From Megaustenia siamemsis (Eukaryota > Mollusca > Gastropoda > Stylommatophora > Ariophantidae), in NCBI GenBank assembly GCA_032433765.1, contig JAVIAB010000159.1:60503543-60567542 (forward strand): a DNA stretch of 64,000 nt. Reading direction: 5' to 3'. The notes beneath the pieces are model-generated. The model saw nothing but the letters and a program-made list of their open reading frames with translations, had not been told where the DNA came from and did not search any database. The position numbers and the translations under genes were made by a program. How positions within the stretch are numbered: position 1 is the stretch's first letter; each line of letters opens with the position of its first letter. Below are positions 22,648 to 34,185 of this stretch, in pieces.

Positions 22648-25600
22648 GATTGCTGTAAGAAGTGGTAGAGTAGATATGGGGATTGCTGTAAGAAGTGGTA
22701 GAGTAGATATGGGGATTGCTGTAAGAAGTGGTAGAGTAGATATGGGGATTGCTGTAAGAAGTGGTAGAGTAGATATGGGGATTGCTGTAAGAAGTGGCAC
22801 AATAGGTATGGGGATTTCTGTAACAAGTTTTAGAGTAGATATGGGGATTGCTGTTATAAGTGGTAGAGTAGATATGGGTATTGTTGTAACAAGTGGTAGA
22901 GTAGATATGGGGATTGCTGTAACAAGTGGCAGAGTAGATATGGGGATTGCTGTAACAATTGGCAGAGTAGGTATGGGGATTTCTGTAACAAGTTTTAGAG
23001 TAGATATGGGGATTGCTGTTATAAGTAGTAAAGTAGATATGGGGATTGCTGTAACAATTGGTAGAGTAGATATGGGAATTGCTGTAACAAATGGTAGAGT
23101 AGATATGGGGATTGCTGTAACATGTGGTAGAGTAGATATGGGGATTGCTGTAACAAGTGGTAGAGTAGATATGGGGATTGCGGTAACAAGTGTTAGAGTA
23201 GATATGGGGATTGTTGTAACAAGTGGTAGAGTAGATATGGGGATTGCTGTAAGAAGTTGCAGAGTTGATATGAGGATTTTTGTAACAAGTGGTAGAGTAG
23301 ATATGGTGAATGCTGTAACGTAACAAGTAGCAGAATAGATATGGGGATTGCTGTAACACGTGGCAGAGTAGATATGGGGATTGCGGTAACAAGTGGTAGA
23401 TTAGATATGTGGATTGTTGTAACAAGTGGTAGAGTAGATATGGGGATTGCTGTAACAAATGGTAGAGTAGATATGGGGACTGCTGTAACATGTGGTAGAG
23501 TACATACGGGGATTACAGTAAGAAGTGGTATATTAGATATGGGGATTGCTGTTATAAGTATTAGAGTAGATATGGGGATTGATGTAACAAGTGGTAAAGT
23601 AGATATGGGGATTGCTGTATGAAGTGGCACAATAGGTATGGGGATTTCTGTAACAAGTTTTAGAGTAGATATGGGGATTGCTGTTATAAGTGGTAGAGTA
23701 GATATGGGGATTGCTGTAACAAATGGTAGAGTAGATATGAGGACTGCTGTAAGAAGTGGTAGAGAAGATATGGGGATTGCTGTAAGAAGTGGTAGAGTAG
23801 ATATGGGGATTGCTGTAAGAAGTGGCACAATAGGTATGGGGATTTCTGTAACAAGTTTTAGAGTAGATATGGGGATTGCTGTTATAAGTGGTAGAGTAGA
23901 TATGGGTATTGTTGTAACAAGTGGTAGAGTAGATATGGGGATTGCTGTAAGAAGTGGCAGAGTAGATATGGGGATTGCTGTAACAATTGGCAGAGTAGGT
24001 ATGGGGATTTCTGTAACAAGTTTTAGAGTAGATATGGGGATTGCTGTTATAAGTTGTAAAGTAGATATGGGGATTGATGTAAGAAGTGGCAGAGTAGATA
24101 TTGGAATTGTTGTAACAAATGGTAGAGTAGATATGGGGATTGCTGTAACATGTGGAAGAGTAGATATGGGGATTGCTGTAAGAAGTGGCAGAGCAGATAT
24201 TGGAATTGCTGTAACAATTGGTAGAGTAGATATGGGAATTGCTGTAACAAATGGTAGAGTAGATATGGGGATTGCTGTAACATGTGGTAGAGTAGATACG
24301 GGGATTGCTGTAACAAGTTGCCCAACTGATATGTGAATTGATGTAACAAGCTGCAGAGTTGATATGGGGATTGCGGTAACAAGTGTTAGAGTAGATATGG
24401 GGATTGCTGTAACAAGTGGTAGAGTAGATATGGGGATTGCGGTAACAAGTGTTAGAGTAGATATGGGGATTGTTGTAACAAGTGGTAGAGTATATATGGG
24501 GATTGCTGTAAGACGTGGTAGAGTAGATATGTGGATTGTTGTAACAAGTGGTAGGGTAGATATGGAGATTGCTGTAAGAGGTGGTAGAGTAGATATGGGG
24601 ATTGCTGTAAGAAGTTGCAGAGTTGATATGGGGATTTTTGTAACAAGTGGTAGAGTAGATATGGTGAATGCTGTAACGTAACAAGTAGCAGAGTAGATAT
24701 GGGGATTGCTGTAACACGTGGCAGAGTAGATATGTGGATTGCGGTAATAAGTGGTAGATTAGATATGTGGATTGTTGTAACAAGTGGTAGAGTAGATATG
24801 GGGATTGCTGTAACAAATGGTAGAGTAGATATGGGGACTGCTGTAACATGTGGTAGAGTACATACGGGGATTGCTGTAAGAAGTGGTAAATTAGATATGG
24901 GGATTGCTGTTGTAAGTAGAAGAGTAGATATGGGGATTGATGTAACAAGTGGTAGAGTACATATGGGGATTGCTGTAAGAAGTGGTACAGTAGGTATGGG
25001 GATTGCTGTAACAAGTGGTAAAGTAGATATGGGTATTGCTGTAAGAAGTGGCAGATTAGATATGGGGATTGCTGTAACAAGTGGTAGAGTAGATATGAGG
25101 ATTGCTGTAACAAGTGGCAGATTAGATATGGGGATTGCTGTAACAAGTGGCAGAGTAAATATGAGGATTGCTGTAAGAAGTGGCAGAGTAGATATGGGGA
25201 TTGCTGTAACAATTGGTAGAGCAGATTTGGGAATTGCTGTAACAATTGGCAGAGTAGATATGGGGGCTGCTGTAACAATTGGCAAAGTAGATATGGGAAT
25301 TGCTGTAACAAGTGGCACAACTGATAAGGGGATTGCTGTAACAAGTGGCACAACTGACATGAGGATTGTTGTAACAAGTGTCACAACAGATATAAGGATT
25401 GCTGTAACAAGTGGCACAACTGACATGAGGATTACTGTAACAAGTGACACAACTGATATGGGGATTGCTGTAACAAGTGGTACAACTGACATGAGGATTG
25501 CTGTAACAAGTGACACAACTGATATGAGGGTTGCTGTAACAAGTGGTACAACTGACATGAGGATTGCATTAACAAGTGACACAACTGACATGAGGATTGC

Positions 25601-25720
25601 TGTAACAAGTGACACAACTGACATGAGGATTGCTGTAACAAGTGGCACAACTGACATGGGGATTGCTGTAACAAGTGGCAGAACTGACATGGGGATTGCT
25701 GTAACAAGTTGCATAACGGA
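22648..25720. repeat. 33-bp satellite, right block
   Basis: About 93 units of the MGIAVRSGRVD satellite resume straight after the viral insertion. The rightmost 450 bases shift to a distinct subfamily (TTDMRIAVTSD, with acaactgacatgaggattgc) before the array ends in ttcgttactgtagtg. Long open frames on both strands are again a by-product of the repeat. Confidence 0.95.
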
Positions 25721-25799
25721 TATACATACATTCGTTACTGTAGTGTAACTGGTTTCTTTGATAGGATAGTACACAGTTATGCAACACTACAGTACTATT

Positions 25800-26215
25800 C
25801 TACTCTTCATCATCATCAAGTAACGGGCCTGCTGTCTTAGGTGATCATGTCTCTCCACAACGTTCGATCTCGACAGTTATTTATCATTTCTGTTGTTGAC
25901 CTTCTGCCAAGCCATTCTCTTAAGCTGTCTGGTATCTTTTCTGCTTGCTTCCCTCTATCTCTCCGTCCCTTAATTTTCCCAGTTGTTACAATATATTCCA
26001 ACTGTTTTCTTTTCATTACAATATAATACTACAAAATGATGATTGTTTCATCCTAATATTGGAAATAAGCTCTCTTTTTGTTTTTGCCTCTTTCAGAATG
26101 TCTTCATTACTCTTTTTAGCTGTCAATGTTCTTTTTAACATTCTTCTGCAAAACCACATTTCTACAGACTCCAGTTATTTTCTTGTCTATTGTCCATGAT
26201 TAACATCCATATGTT
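25800..26215 (-). mobile_element. LINE family A, 3' end fragment
   Basis: Read on the minus strand, the segment gives broken frames matching the end of the family A protein, with QLEYIVTTGKIKGRRDRGKQ in the linker followed by the 3' untranslated end. It finishes in a (gat)n tail, visible as catcatcatc at about 25808. It abuts the right edge of the satellite. Several stops are present. Confidence 0.6.
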
Positions 26216-26914
26216 AAGTTTGGTTCTACATTACTTTTAAGAACACTTTTTTTCCTACTAGTGTCAAAAATGTATTGCACAGTATCTTCCTTATTTTTTG
26301 GATGCTGCTTTTGCTGAGCCATTCTGCATCTCACCTCTATTGTACATACGATTCTACTATCTACCTATAAAAGCATAGATAAACACTGTTGTTTTTAAAA
26401 GTCCCCAATAATCGTGATGGCGGTGTCTATCCGTGTCGCCTCTTTCACTCATTAACACAAATTGATGACATGAATTAATGATAACGTTGTTTGTGACGAA
26501 CCATGCTCCCCACTGGACGCCGATCAATGTCGGCGTTGACGCTGATCGCATGCTGTACTGTCGGCCTCCTCCCTGACAGCCTTGCTAGAAGGATGGACTC
26601 GTGATTTGAGTAACGGCATGACTGCTTCTTACTTAATGGAACAGCCGCTCAAAACTGGCCAGGAAACTAATACTGAACTTCCCCTTGTGATCTCCGTATA
26701 GTGGTACTTCTCGCTGTTTCGCTGATGGACGGCCATGCAGACGTTCAGATCTCAGTCTCCTCTTCAACTCTGCTGTTCGTTCTTCACCATAACGATCATA
26801 CTCACAAACACTGACAGAGTCACTGACCAAAACTGTTCACTCCTAAAATAGGACTGAGTTTATTCACAGTTCATCTGACCAGTTACACCACAAAGTAGAC
26901 AAAACCAGCGACGT
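26216..26914. other. Non-coding stretch, no gene recognised
   Basis: No convincing reading frame or repeat. From about 26492 the sequence starts tgtgacgaacc, which could be the edge of an LTR, but I find no target-site duplication or partner end. Confidence 0.3.
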
Positions 26915-27205
26915 ACTCAGCCCTCGGCTGCTCACACATAATTAACATGGAATATTTATCTCTTCCACTCAAGCTGAAACAGTTAGCGATCTCCTTACTC
27001 ACACATATTGAATATGAAAAAGTACTCAGCTTTTCAACTAAAGCTGGATCAGTTAGCGATCTCCTTGCTCACACATATTGAATATGAAGAAGTACTCAGC
27101 TTTTCAACTAAAGCTGGATCAGTTAGCGATCTCCTTGCTCACACATATTGGATATTACAAAGCTAAATTATTCACCGAGCTCCTTGCTCACACATAATGA
27201 ATATG
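26915..27205. repeat. 70-bp tandem repeat, about four copies
   Basis: Units of 70 bp share cagttagcgatctccttgct and cacacatattgaatatgaa. Repeat starts are visible at 26980, 27050 and 27120, with degenerate flanking copies. No gene. Confidence 0.85.
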
Positions 27206-27784
27206 AACATTTAACACGACACATTTGAAGGTTGGTAAGCCATAATCGCTATCGCCTTCCGACGCCCCTTTTCCCAGGCCTACCGTAAGAATAAAAACTC
27301 CCTACCTAACCTTGTGATTTGACTATATCTTTCATCGTCAGCCAATCCCCGACCCTCTTACATCCTCTTCCCCTCTAATTGAACCCTCTCAAAATCCCGA
27401 GAATTCGTTATTCTAACTGAGCTGATTACCTCACTCACTCCCCGTCAAATGTCCACGTTTTCCTGACTCACTCACTCGTGTTATTGTTACACATTCTCAC
27501 CCTCCCACTGTTACAGGTGAATATAAATTATGATTGTTGCCCTAATCCAGATTTGATGTCAGAAAGGGCGCTAAACATAAGAAATCAAATCTCCATGAGC
27601 AGAATATATAACCAACGAGATATCCACGCTAACCAGACATAAAGAAATGAGTCTGCTACATATACACAACCAAAGGTGGACAGAACGTTACCGCAATCAT
27701 GTAGACAGACATGCATGTACCCCATCCAAAAGAAAAGAAAATCAAATACAATTAAAGTCACTATCTACGTGCCTCTAACGCTTC
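27206..27784. other. Non-coding stretch, no gene recognised
   Basis: Mixed-composition sequence with no supported gene. It contains an isolated aataaa near 27290 but no reading frame ending upstream of it. Confidence 0.3.
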
Positions 27785-27870
27785 ATCCTCATCATCAGGT
27801 GCTGCCATGCCGGTTAGTGTTCGCGTTCAATCTGTCTCCACATCACTCGGTCAGCTGTCAAAAAAAACTG
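27785..27870 (-). mobile_element. LINE 3' tail fragment
   Basis: The minus strand reads LTADRVMWRQIERE, then ends in (gatgag)-type repeats. This is the typical last coding stretch and tail of RTE-like LINEs. About 90 bases remain. Confidence 0.5.
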
Positions 27871-27942
27871 TCAGCATACCTTTCAGGAGAGTATGTTAAA
27901 CTCCACTACTGACTTCCTAAAGAACGATTCCCTAAACTATAC

Positions 27943-27960
27943 ATTGTCCATTCTATATAT
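27943..27960. repeat. Target-site duplication of LINE C, left copy
   Basis: The 18-base word attgtccattctatatat is repeated exactly at 30994-31011. The two copies flank the 3' and 5' ends of the LINE between them. Confidence 0.85.
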
Positions 27961-30900
27961 GGCCCTTTTCGTCTTGTCAGACGGTCTAGTGGAGGCTATT
28001 GCGTATTTTTTTGAGGTATTGTTTTTGCCGAACAGCTTCTCTCGTGGCTAATTCTACCAATGTTTGACAAACACACGCGGTCACATAATGAACAGGTCAG
28101 GCTCGCTGGTCCACAGGGTTTACCATCCTTTTTCATGAGTCTCTTCTCTTCTAAGTCCTGTCTTAGAACAGTCTCAAATGTTGTTATACCGTTCCTTATA
28201 CGTGCTCTCCATGATGTGCGATCACTTGCCAGATGTTGCCAGTCGTTTTCACAGATGGAGAAGTCTTTCAGAGATGATTTGCAGATATCTCTATATCGTA
28301 GTTTAGGTCTGCCGATTTGTCGTTTTCCGTGTTTTAGCTCGCCATATAGTATTTGCCTAGGAATGCGTTTTTCTTCCATCCGTTGGACATGCCCCAGCCA
28401 TCTTAGCCTTCGACTTCTGAGCATCGACATGATTGTTAGGGTCTTAGCACGTTGCAGGACAGTTAAGTTGGTTATTTTGTCCTGCCATTTGATGTGCATT
28501 ATTTTGCGGAGACATCGCATGTGGAAGACATTTAGTCTTTTTTCCTGGTTTGAGTATGTTGTCCAGGTTTCGGATCCATATAGTAGTGTGCTAAGCACAC
28601 AAGTTTGATATATTAAGAGTTTAGTCTTTTGAGTTAGTTTCGTGTTGTTCCATGCCCTTTTTGTGAGTTTGCCGAAGGTCGTAGCTGCCTTACCAATTCG
28701 ACAGTTTATTTCTTCATCAAGAGAGATGGTTTGCGTAACTGTGGATCCAAGATATGTAAATTTCTGTACTGATTCCAGTGGGCAGTCTTTTAGAGTAATA
28801 GATATAGGTTTGAAGTCACCTTGATTTAGTATTACTGTCTTCTGAACATTAATTGACAGTGAAAGAAGGTCGCATGCTTTATCCAGGTTGTTGATCAGCG
28901 ACTGTAGGGTGGCCTCACTATGAGCGACTAGGGCTGCATCGTCAGCAAATAAAAATTCTTTAAGTAGGGCAACATTTGTTTTGGTTTTTGCTCTTAGTCG
29001 TGCTAGGTTGAACAGTGAGCCATCTGGTCTAGTGCGAATGTAAATATCTCCTGAGCTGTTTTCGAAGGTGTAATTTAGGAGGGCAGCAAAAAATATACCA
29101 AAAAGGGTGGGGGCGAGGACACATCCCTGTTTCACTCCTTTGTTGACTTTGAAATTCTCTGATGGACTCCCATCAAAATGGACTTTGCCATTCATGTCTT
29201 CATGGAAGGAAATTATCAGCCTAAGTAATTTAGGAGGGCAGCCTATGCCTTCTAACACCTTGTAGAGACCATCTCTGTTTACTGTGTCGAATGCCTTTGT
29301 GAGATCCACAAAGGCAATATAGAGCGGCATATTTTGTTCCCGACATTTTTCCTGCAGTTGTCTAAGAGTGAAGATCATATCTATGGTTGATCTCCCGGGT
29401 CTGAAACCGCATTGGGACTCGGGAAGCACCCGTTCTGCAAGTCTATGCAGGCGATTAAGTACGACTCTAGCAAAAGCTTTGCCTGTTGTGCTAAGGAGAG
29501 AAATGCCTCTGTAATTATTGCAGTCGCCCCTGTCTCCTTTGTTCTTGTACAGCGTTATAATCTTGGCATTTCTCATGTCATGAGGTATTTCTCCGTTTCT
29601 CCAGCATTTAATTAGCAGTTTGTATAGGTGTGGAAGTAGTACGCTTAGGTTGTCCTTTAGTACATCTGTGGGAATGTTGTCATTTCCTGCAGCTTTTCCT
29701 CTTGAGAGGGCATTTATAGCGTCAGCAAGTTCGTTCATAGTAGGCTCAACATCCAGTTCAAACATTGTAGGATATTTGGGTATTGATTGTGCTAGAGCTG
29801 TGTTTGCTGGTCTGTCGTCACTGTATAGATTAGAGTAGTGTTCAACCCATCTTTGCATTTGTTGTCCCTTGTCAGTAATAGGTTCTCCAAACTTGGATTT
29901 TAGGGGGGCTAATTTTGTTATTTTTGGTCCAAGGGCCTTTTTTATATTGTCATGCATGGTTTTTGAGTCGCCCCTGTCTGAGGCTTTCTGTATTTCAGAG
30001 CATAGATTGTTCCAGTATTCGTTTGCGCATCTTCTTGCTTCGCGTTGTAGGGTGGCTTGCGCATGTTTGAGCTGATCCTTGGTGATTTGATTGGGATTAT
30101 TATTGAAGTTCAGTAAAACCTTTTTCTTATTAGCTATTAGTGGGTCTAGTCTTGCTGCATTTTCTTCGACCCAGTCGTTCTTTGAGAACCGTTTCTGGCC
30201 GTAGGTAGATAGAGCGCAGTTATAGATGTGTGTTCTCAGGGAGCACCAGTTGTCATCCACACTTGATGCATCTTCTACTTCTTCTACCAGTTCATCAAAC
30301 TTGGATCTAAAAATATCTTCGGTTGGTGTGGTTTTTGCCGCTGTGATGTTGATCTTGGCTGCTGCAGGCTCTCTTGATTTGTAGATACGACTACTTCTGG
30401 CTTTGATCTTACTAATGACTAGAGCGTGGTCTGTGTTGCAGTCTGCACTGTGATATGTTCGTGTTATTCTGATGTTATTTAAAGACTGCCTACGTGTAAG
30501 AACTAGGTCTAGTTGGTGCCAGTGACCACTTCTAGCATGACGCCATGTTACTTTATGCTTGTGTTTCACATTAAAGTATGTGTTTGTTACACATAGGTGG
30601 TTATTTGAGCAGAATTCTAGGAGTCGCTGGCCATTTCCGTTGATTTTTCCAATGCCGTGGTGACCTAGACATGTTGGCCAATATTGCTGATCAGATCCTG
30701 TGCGTGCATTGAAATCACCGAGTAAGTATAATAGTTCCTCTTTTGGAAGTGAGTCAATGGTCATTTGCAGTTGTTGGTAGAAGTTGTCTTTCTCTTCGTC
30801 TGATGCAGCCAACGTTGGTGCATAGGCACTAATGATATTTATTGATCCACTCTTCGTATGTAGCTGGAGTATCATCAAGCGTTCAGACACTCCTTTTGGC

Positions 30901-30993
30901 GTGGTTATGGAGTTTATGTGTTTGTTATGTACAGCAAAGCCTACTCCATGTATACGTGGTTTTTCGGGGCTTAGGCCTTGCCAGAAAAAATAT
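27961..30993 (-). mobile_element. LINE family C with long open reading frame
   Basis: A non-LTR retrotransposon copy carries an open frame from about 30990 to the stop at 27996 (964 codons from its first ATG at 30890). The N-terminal part is an APE-type endonuclease cut at its 5' end, with GVGFAVHN before the ATG, then IISAYAPT, LLGDFNARTGSD and a DHALVISK motif. The RT domain follows with AGNDNIPTDVL, IITLYKNKGDRGDCNNYRGI, FRPGRSTIDMIF, FVDLTKAFDTV, KGVKQGCVLAP and the FADDAALVAH catalytic box. The tail has RLRWLGHVQRM, GRPKLRYRD and a Cys/His cluster CSLCDRVCLSNIGRISHERSC near the C-terminus. An 18-bp target-site duplication brackets the copy, and the 3' untranslated end is only 35 bases without poly(A). 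It is 5'-truncated but otherwise uninterrupted, so it is a recent insertion. Confidence 0.92.
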
Positions 30994-30999
30994 ATTGTC

Positions 31000-31059
<60 letters not shown>

Positions 31060-31088
31060 TTATATATTTATATATATATATATATATA
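30994..31088. repeat. Right target-site duplication merging into a TA microsatellite
   Basis: The second copy of the 18-base duplication (30994-31011) runs directly into about 75 bases of (ta)n with a few ttt interruptions. The LINE evidently inserted at the edge of a TA-rich tract. Confidence 0.85.
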
Positions 31089-31297
31089 AAAACTGTCTAG
31101 TTAATTTTTCTTCAGCAAGCAGCAAACTCATTTTGAGTTTTGCAGCAGAAGGCAATCTGAGCAGCAGAGGCAGTCCCTCTTTGATTATCTATTATTCCTA
31201 TATTGATTCCTTTGAAGTTAAAACGAGTAGGACGTGTCCGCCGTAAACAAGACTACCAAGATTGAGCCTTCCTTTTTAAACTTTCATTGACTATATA

Positions 31298-32080
31298 AAA
31301 TATAGTAAAGAGCCCCATCACGTCAAGTAACGTATAGGTAATATGGTGTTAGTGACCGTCACGCCAAGTGGCGTATGGGGAATATGGTGTTAGTGACCGT
31401 CACGCCAAGTGGCGTATGGGGAATATGGTGTTAGTGACCGTCACGCCAAGTAACGTATAGGTAATATGGTGTTAGTGACCGTCACGCCAAGTAACGTATA
31501 GGTAATATGGTGTTAGTGACCCGACACGCCAAGTGGCGTATGGGGAATATGGTGTTAGTGACCCGTGAAGTCAAGTGGCGTATGGGTAATATGGTGTTAG
31601 TACCATGACGCCAAGTGACGTATGGGTAATATGGTGTTAGTGACCGTCACTTCAAGTGGCGTATGGGTAATATGGTGTTAATGACCGTCACGCCATGTGG
31701 CGTATGGGTAATATGGTGTTAGTGACCGTCACGCCAAGTGGCGTATAGGTAATATGGTGTTAGTGACCGTCACGCCAAGTGGCGTATAGGTAATATGGTG
31801 TTAGTGACTGGCACGCCAAGTGGCGTATAGGTAATACGGTGTTAGTGACCGTCACGCCAAGTTGCGTTTAGGTAATATGGCATTAGTGATCATAATTTTT
31901 ACCTTAGACATGATTTTAGCGATAATGTGGACGGTATTACATCCATGCTGCATTGACTTCACAGAAAAAAGGTACCCATTTAAGGCTGGGTGAACCTGTA
32001 GGCCGTCGATCAGGATCGAACACGGCCTCTTGTGCTTTGTAGTTCAGTCCAATAAGCACTGAACTAACTTGGCTCCCCTT
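31298..32080 (-). mobile_element. tRNA-derived SINE with expanded 3' tail
   Basis: Read on the minus strand from 32080, a tRNA-like head begins ggggagccaagttagttcag (A-box-like) and contains gtgttcgatcctg (B-box-like). The body follows with gttcacccagccttaaatgg and gtacc. The same body occurs in the SINE at 55780-56148. In that copy the 3' end is a single segment starting ggtcactaacaccatat; here it is repeated about 14 times before the terminal ctttacta-like end near 31300. RNA polymerase III transcription from the head is known for such elements. Confidence 0.8.
31313..31888. repeat. 41-bp minisatellite grown from a SINE tail
   Basis: About 14 units of 41 bp with the core cacgccaagtggcgtat and ggtgttagtgacc. 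Each unit holds a short inverted repeat (cgcca / tggcg) and is the reverse complement of the SINE 3' end seen once at about 56085-56127. Confidence 0.9.
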
Positions 32081-32164
32081 TCAATAACTATAGTTTTCCC
32101 TAAATGCCTTCCTCCACTGAAGAGTTCTACATTTATCTGCTATACAAAAACTGGTTGCATTACA

Positions 32165-32690
32165 ATTCAGCAGAATAAACACATATACTATAACTCAGCA
32201 GAATAAACACACACTATATCTCAGCAGAATTAACACATACACTATAACTCAGCAGAATAAACACATACACTATAACTCAGCAGAATAAACACATACACTA
32301 TAACTCAGCAGAATAAACACATACACTATAACTCAGCAGAATAAACACATACACTATAACTCAGCAGAATAAACACATACACTATAACTCAGCAGAATAA
32401 ACACATACACTATAACTCAGCAGAATAAACACATACACTATAACTCAGCAGAATAAACACATACACTATAACTCAGCAGAATAAACACATACACTATAAC
32501 TCAGAATAAACACATACACTATAACTCAGCAGAATAAACACATACACTATAACTCAGCAGAATAAACACATACACTATAACTCAGCAGAATAAACACATA
32601 CACTATAACTCAGCAGAATAAACACATACACTATAACTCAGCAGAATAAACACATACACTATAACTCAGTAGAATAAACACATACATCTC
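32165..32690. repeat. 28-bp minisatellite
   Basis: About 19 units of 28 bp, core cagcagaataaacacataca followed by ctataact, highly homogeneous in the middle and degenerate at both edges. No coding capacity. Confidence 0.93.
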
Positions 32691-32899
32691 AACTCAATAG
32701 AATAGAATAAACATATTACAATATTGCATAAACTCACTGACAAAACTGTTTCAGCTTAACTGCATCAGCCAAAGTAGAAAATTTGGGGAGTTCATTATCC
32801 CATGTTAGGAATTGCAATACTGCTTGATGGCAAATTTCGGGGAAAGGACAAACTTCATCTTTTGTATATTCCTGGCAATCTAAAAGCAGGTTAGAAAAA

Positions 32900-33690
32900 T
32901 AAACCATTTGGGGGTGGTGATTTGTGTCAAGATTAAAATATATAAGTTGACTATTTGTGTTATAATTAGAATATGTTAGTTGATCATTTGTGACAAGATT
33001 GGAAATCATAGTTGACAAATTGTGTCAATATTAGATTATATTAGTTGACCATTTCTGTCAAAGGTAGAAATATTAGTTAGCAATTTGTTTCAAGATTAGA
33101 TTATATTATTTAACCATTTGTGACAAAATTAGATTATATTATTTAACCATTTGTGTCAAAATCAGATTATATTAGTTGACCATTTGTACAAAATTAGATT
33201 ATATTAGTTGACCATTTGTGTCAAAATTAGATTATATTAGTTGACCAATTGTGACAAAATTAGATTATATTAGTTGACCATTTGTGACAAAATTAGATTA
33301 TATTAGTTGACCAATTGTGACAAAATTAGTATATAGGCCCCTATTAGTTGACCATTTGTGTCAAGAATATATAATAATATTTGACCATTTGTGTCAAGAT
33401 TAGATTATATTAGTTGACCATTTGTGTCAAGATTAGATTATATTAGTTGCCCTATTATGTCAAGATTAGATTATACTAGTTGACCATTTGTGTTAAGATT
33501 AGATTATATTAGTTGACCACTTGTGTCCAGATTAGAATATATTAGTTGCCCTATTGTGTCAAGATTAGATTATATTAGTTCACCATTTGTGTCAAGATTA
33601 GATTATATTAGTTCACCATTTGTGTCAAGATTAGATTATATTAGTTCACCATTTGTGTCAAGATTAGATTATATTATTTGACCATTTGTC
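32900..33690. repeat. 33-bp AT-rich satellite I
   Basis: Roughly two dozen 33-bp units, core agattatattagttgaccat then ttgtgtca, more degenerate on the left. The unit is related in sequence to the array at 34.2-35.3 kb but not to the main satellite. Confidence 0.88.
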
Positions 33691-34185
33691 GTAAAAAAGA
33701 ACAAGCGCCATGACCAGATAATATATAAATAGATGATTTATAAGATTTATGTGAGACTGTTATTAAAATATCATAACAGATTTGCTTAATGACATTTATA
33801 ACTACGCTCAGATTCCGTATGCTTTTCTACTGTCTACATTTTATTACAAGAAACGCCATCTTGTCCTGTCTCTTGCTTTGATGGTACAGGTTGTCTTAGG
33901 ATGACTTGCCCAACTTTTGATGTTACTGGTCCATGTTAGGTTTGGTCTGCCACTGCCTCTATTACCATGTATTTTCCCTTCCAATATTATTTTTAGTTGA
34001 CTGTGGTGTCTTTTAACTTACTCCACAACTTTAATTTGTCTTGTTCTAATTAATTAATAAAAGATCAGCCACTGACATTATGACAGGCAGGAAAGACCGA
34101 GAGTGTGAGAGAGAGATGACTGTCTACGTCAGCCGGCATGGCACCTGATTATTATTATTTGAGGTAACATTAGAATACAATTGTT
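33691..34185. other. Spacer with two LINE 3' fragments
   Basis: Between the two AT-rich arrays, the minus strand at about 33840-34010 reads EGKIHGNRGSGRPNLTW, then a CTIKARDRTRWR segment: the C-terminal end of a family B-like LINE protein. On the plus strand a separate short LINE 3' end (about 34080-34160) finishes in a (att)n tail. The rest is unassigned. Confidence 0.5.

Noticed and set aside
1240..25720. Regular repeats suggesting a CRISPR array
   Set aside because: Units are contiguous without spacers, drift gradually, and the DNA is eukaryotic.
26492..27517. Candidate solo LTR (starts tgtgacgaacc, ends cactgttaca, with an internal aataaa)
   Set aside because: No matching target-site duplication at the borders and no second copy or internal retrovirus-like sequence in the window.
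31298..31316. Target-site duplication for the expanded SINE (cattgactatat versus caataactatag)
   Set aside because: Only a partial match; not good enough to claim.
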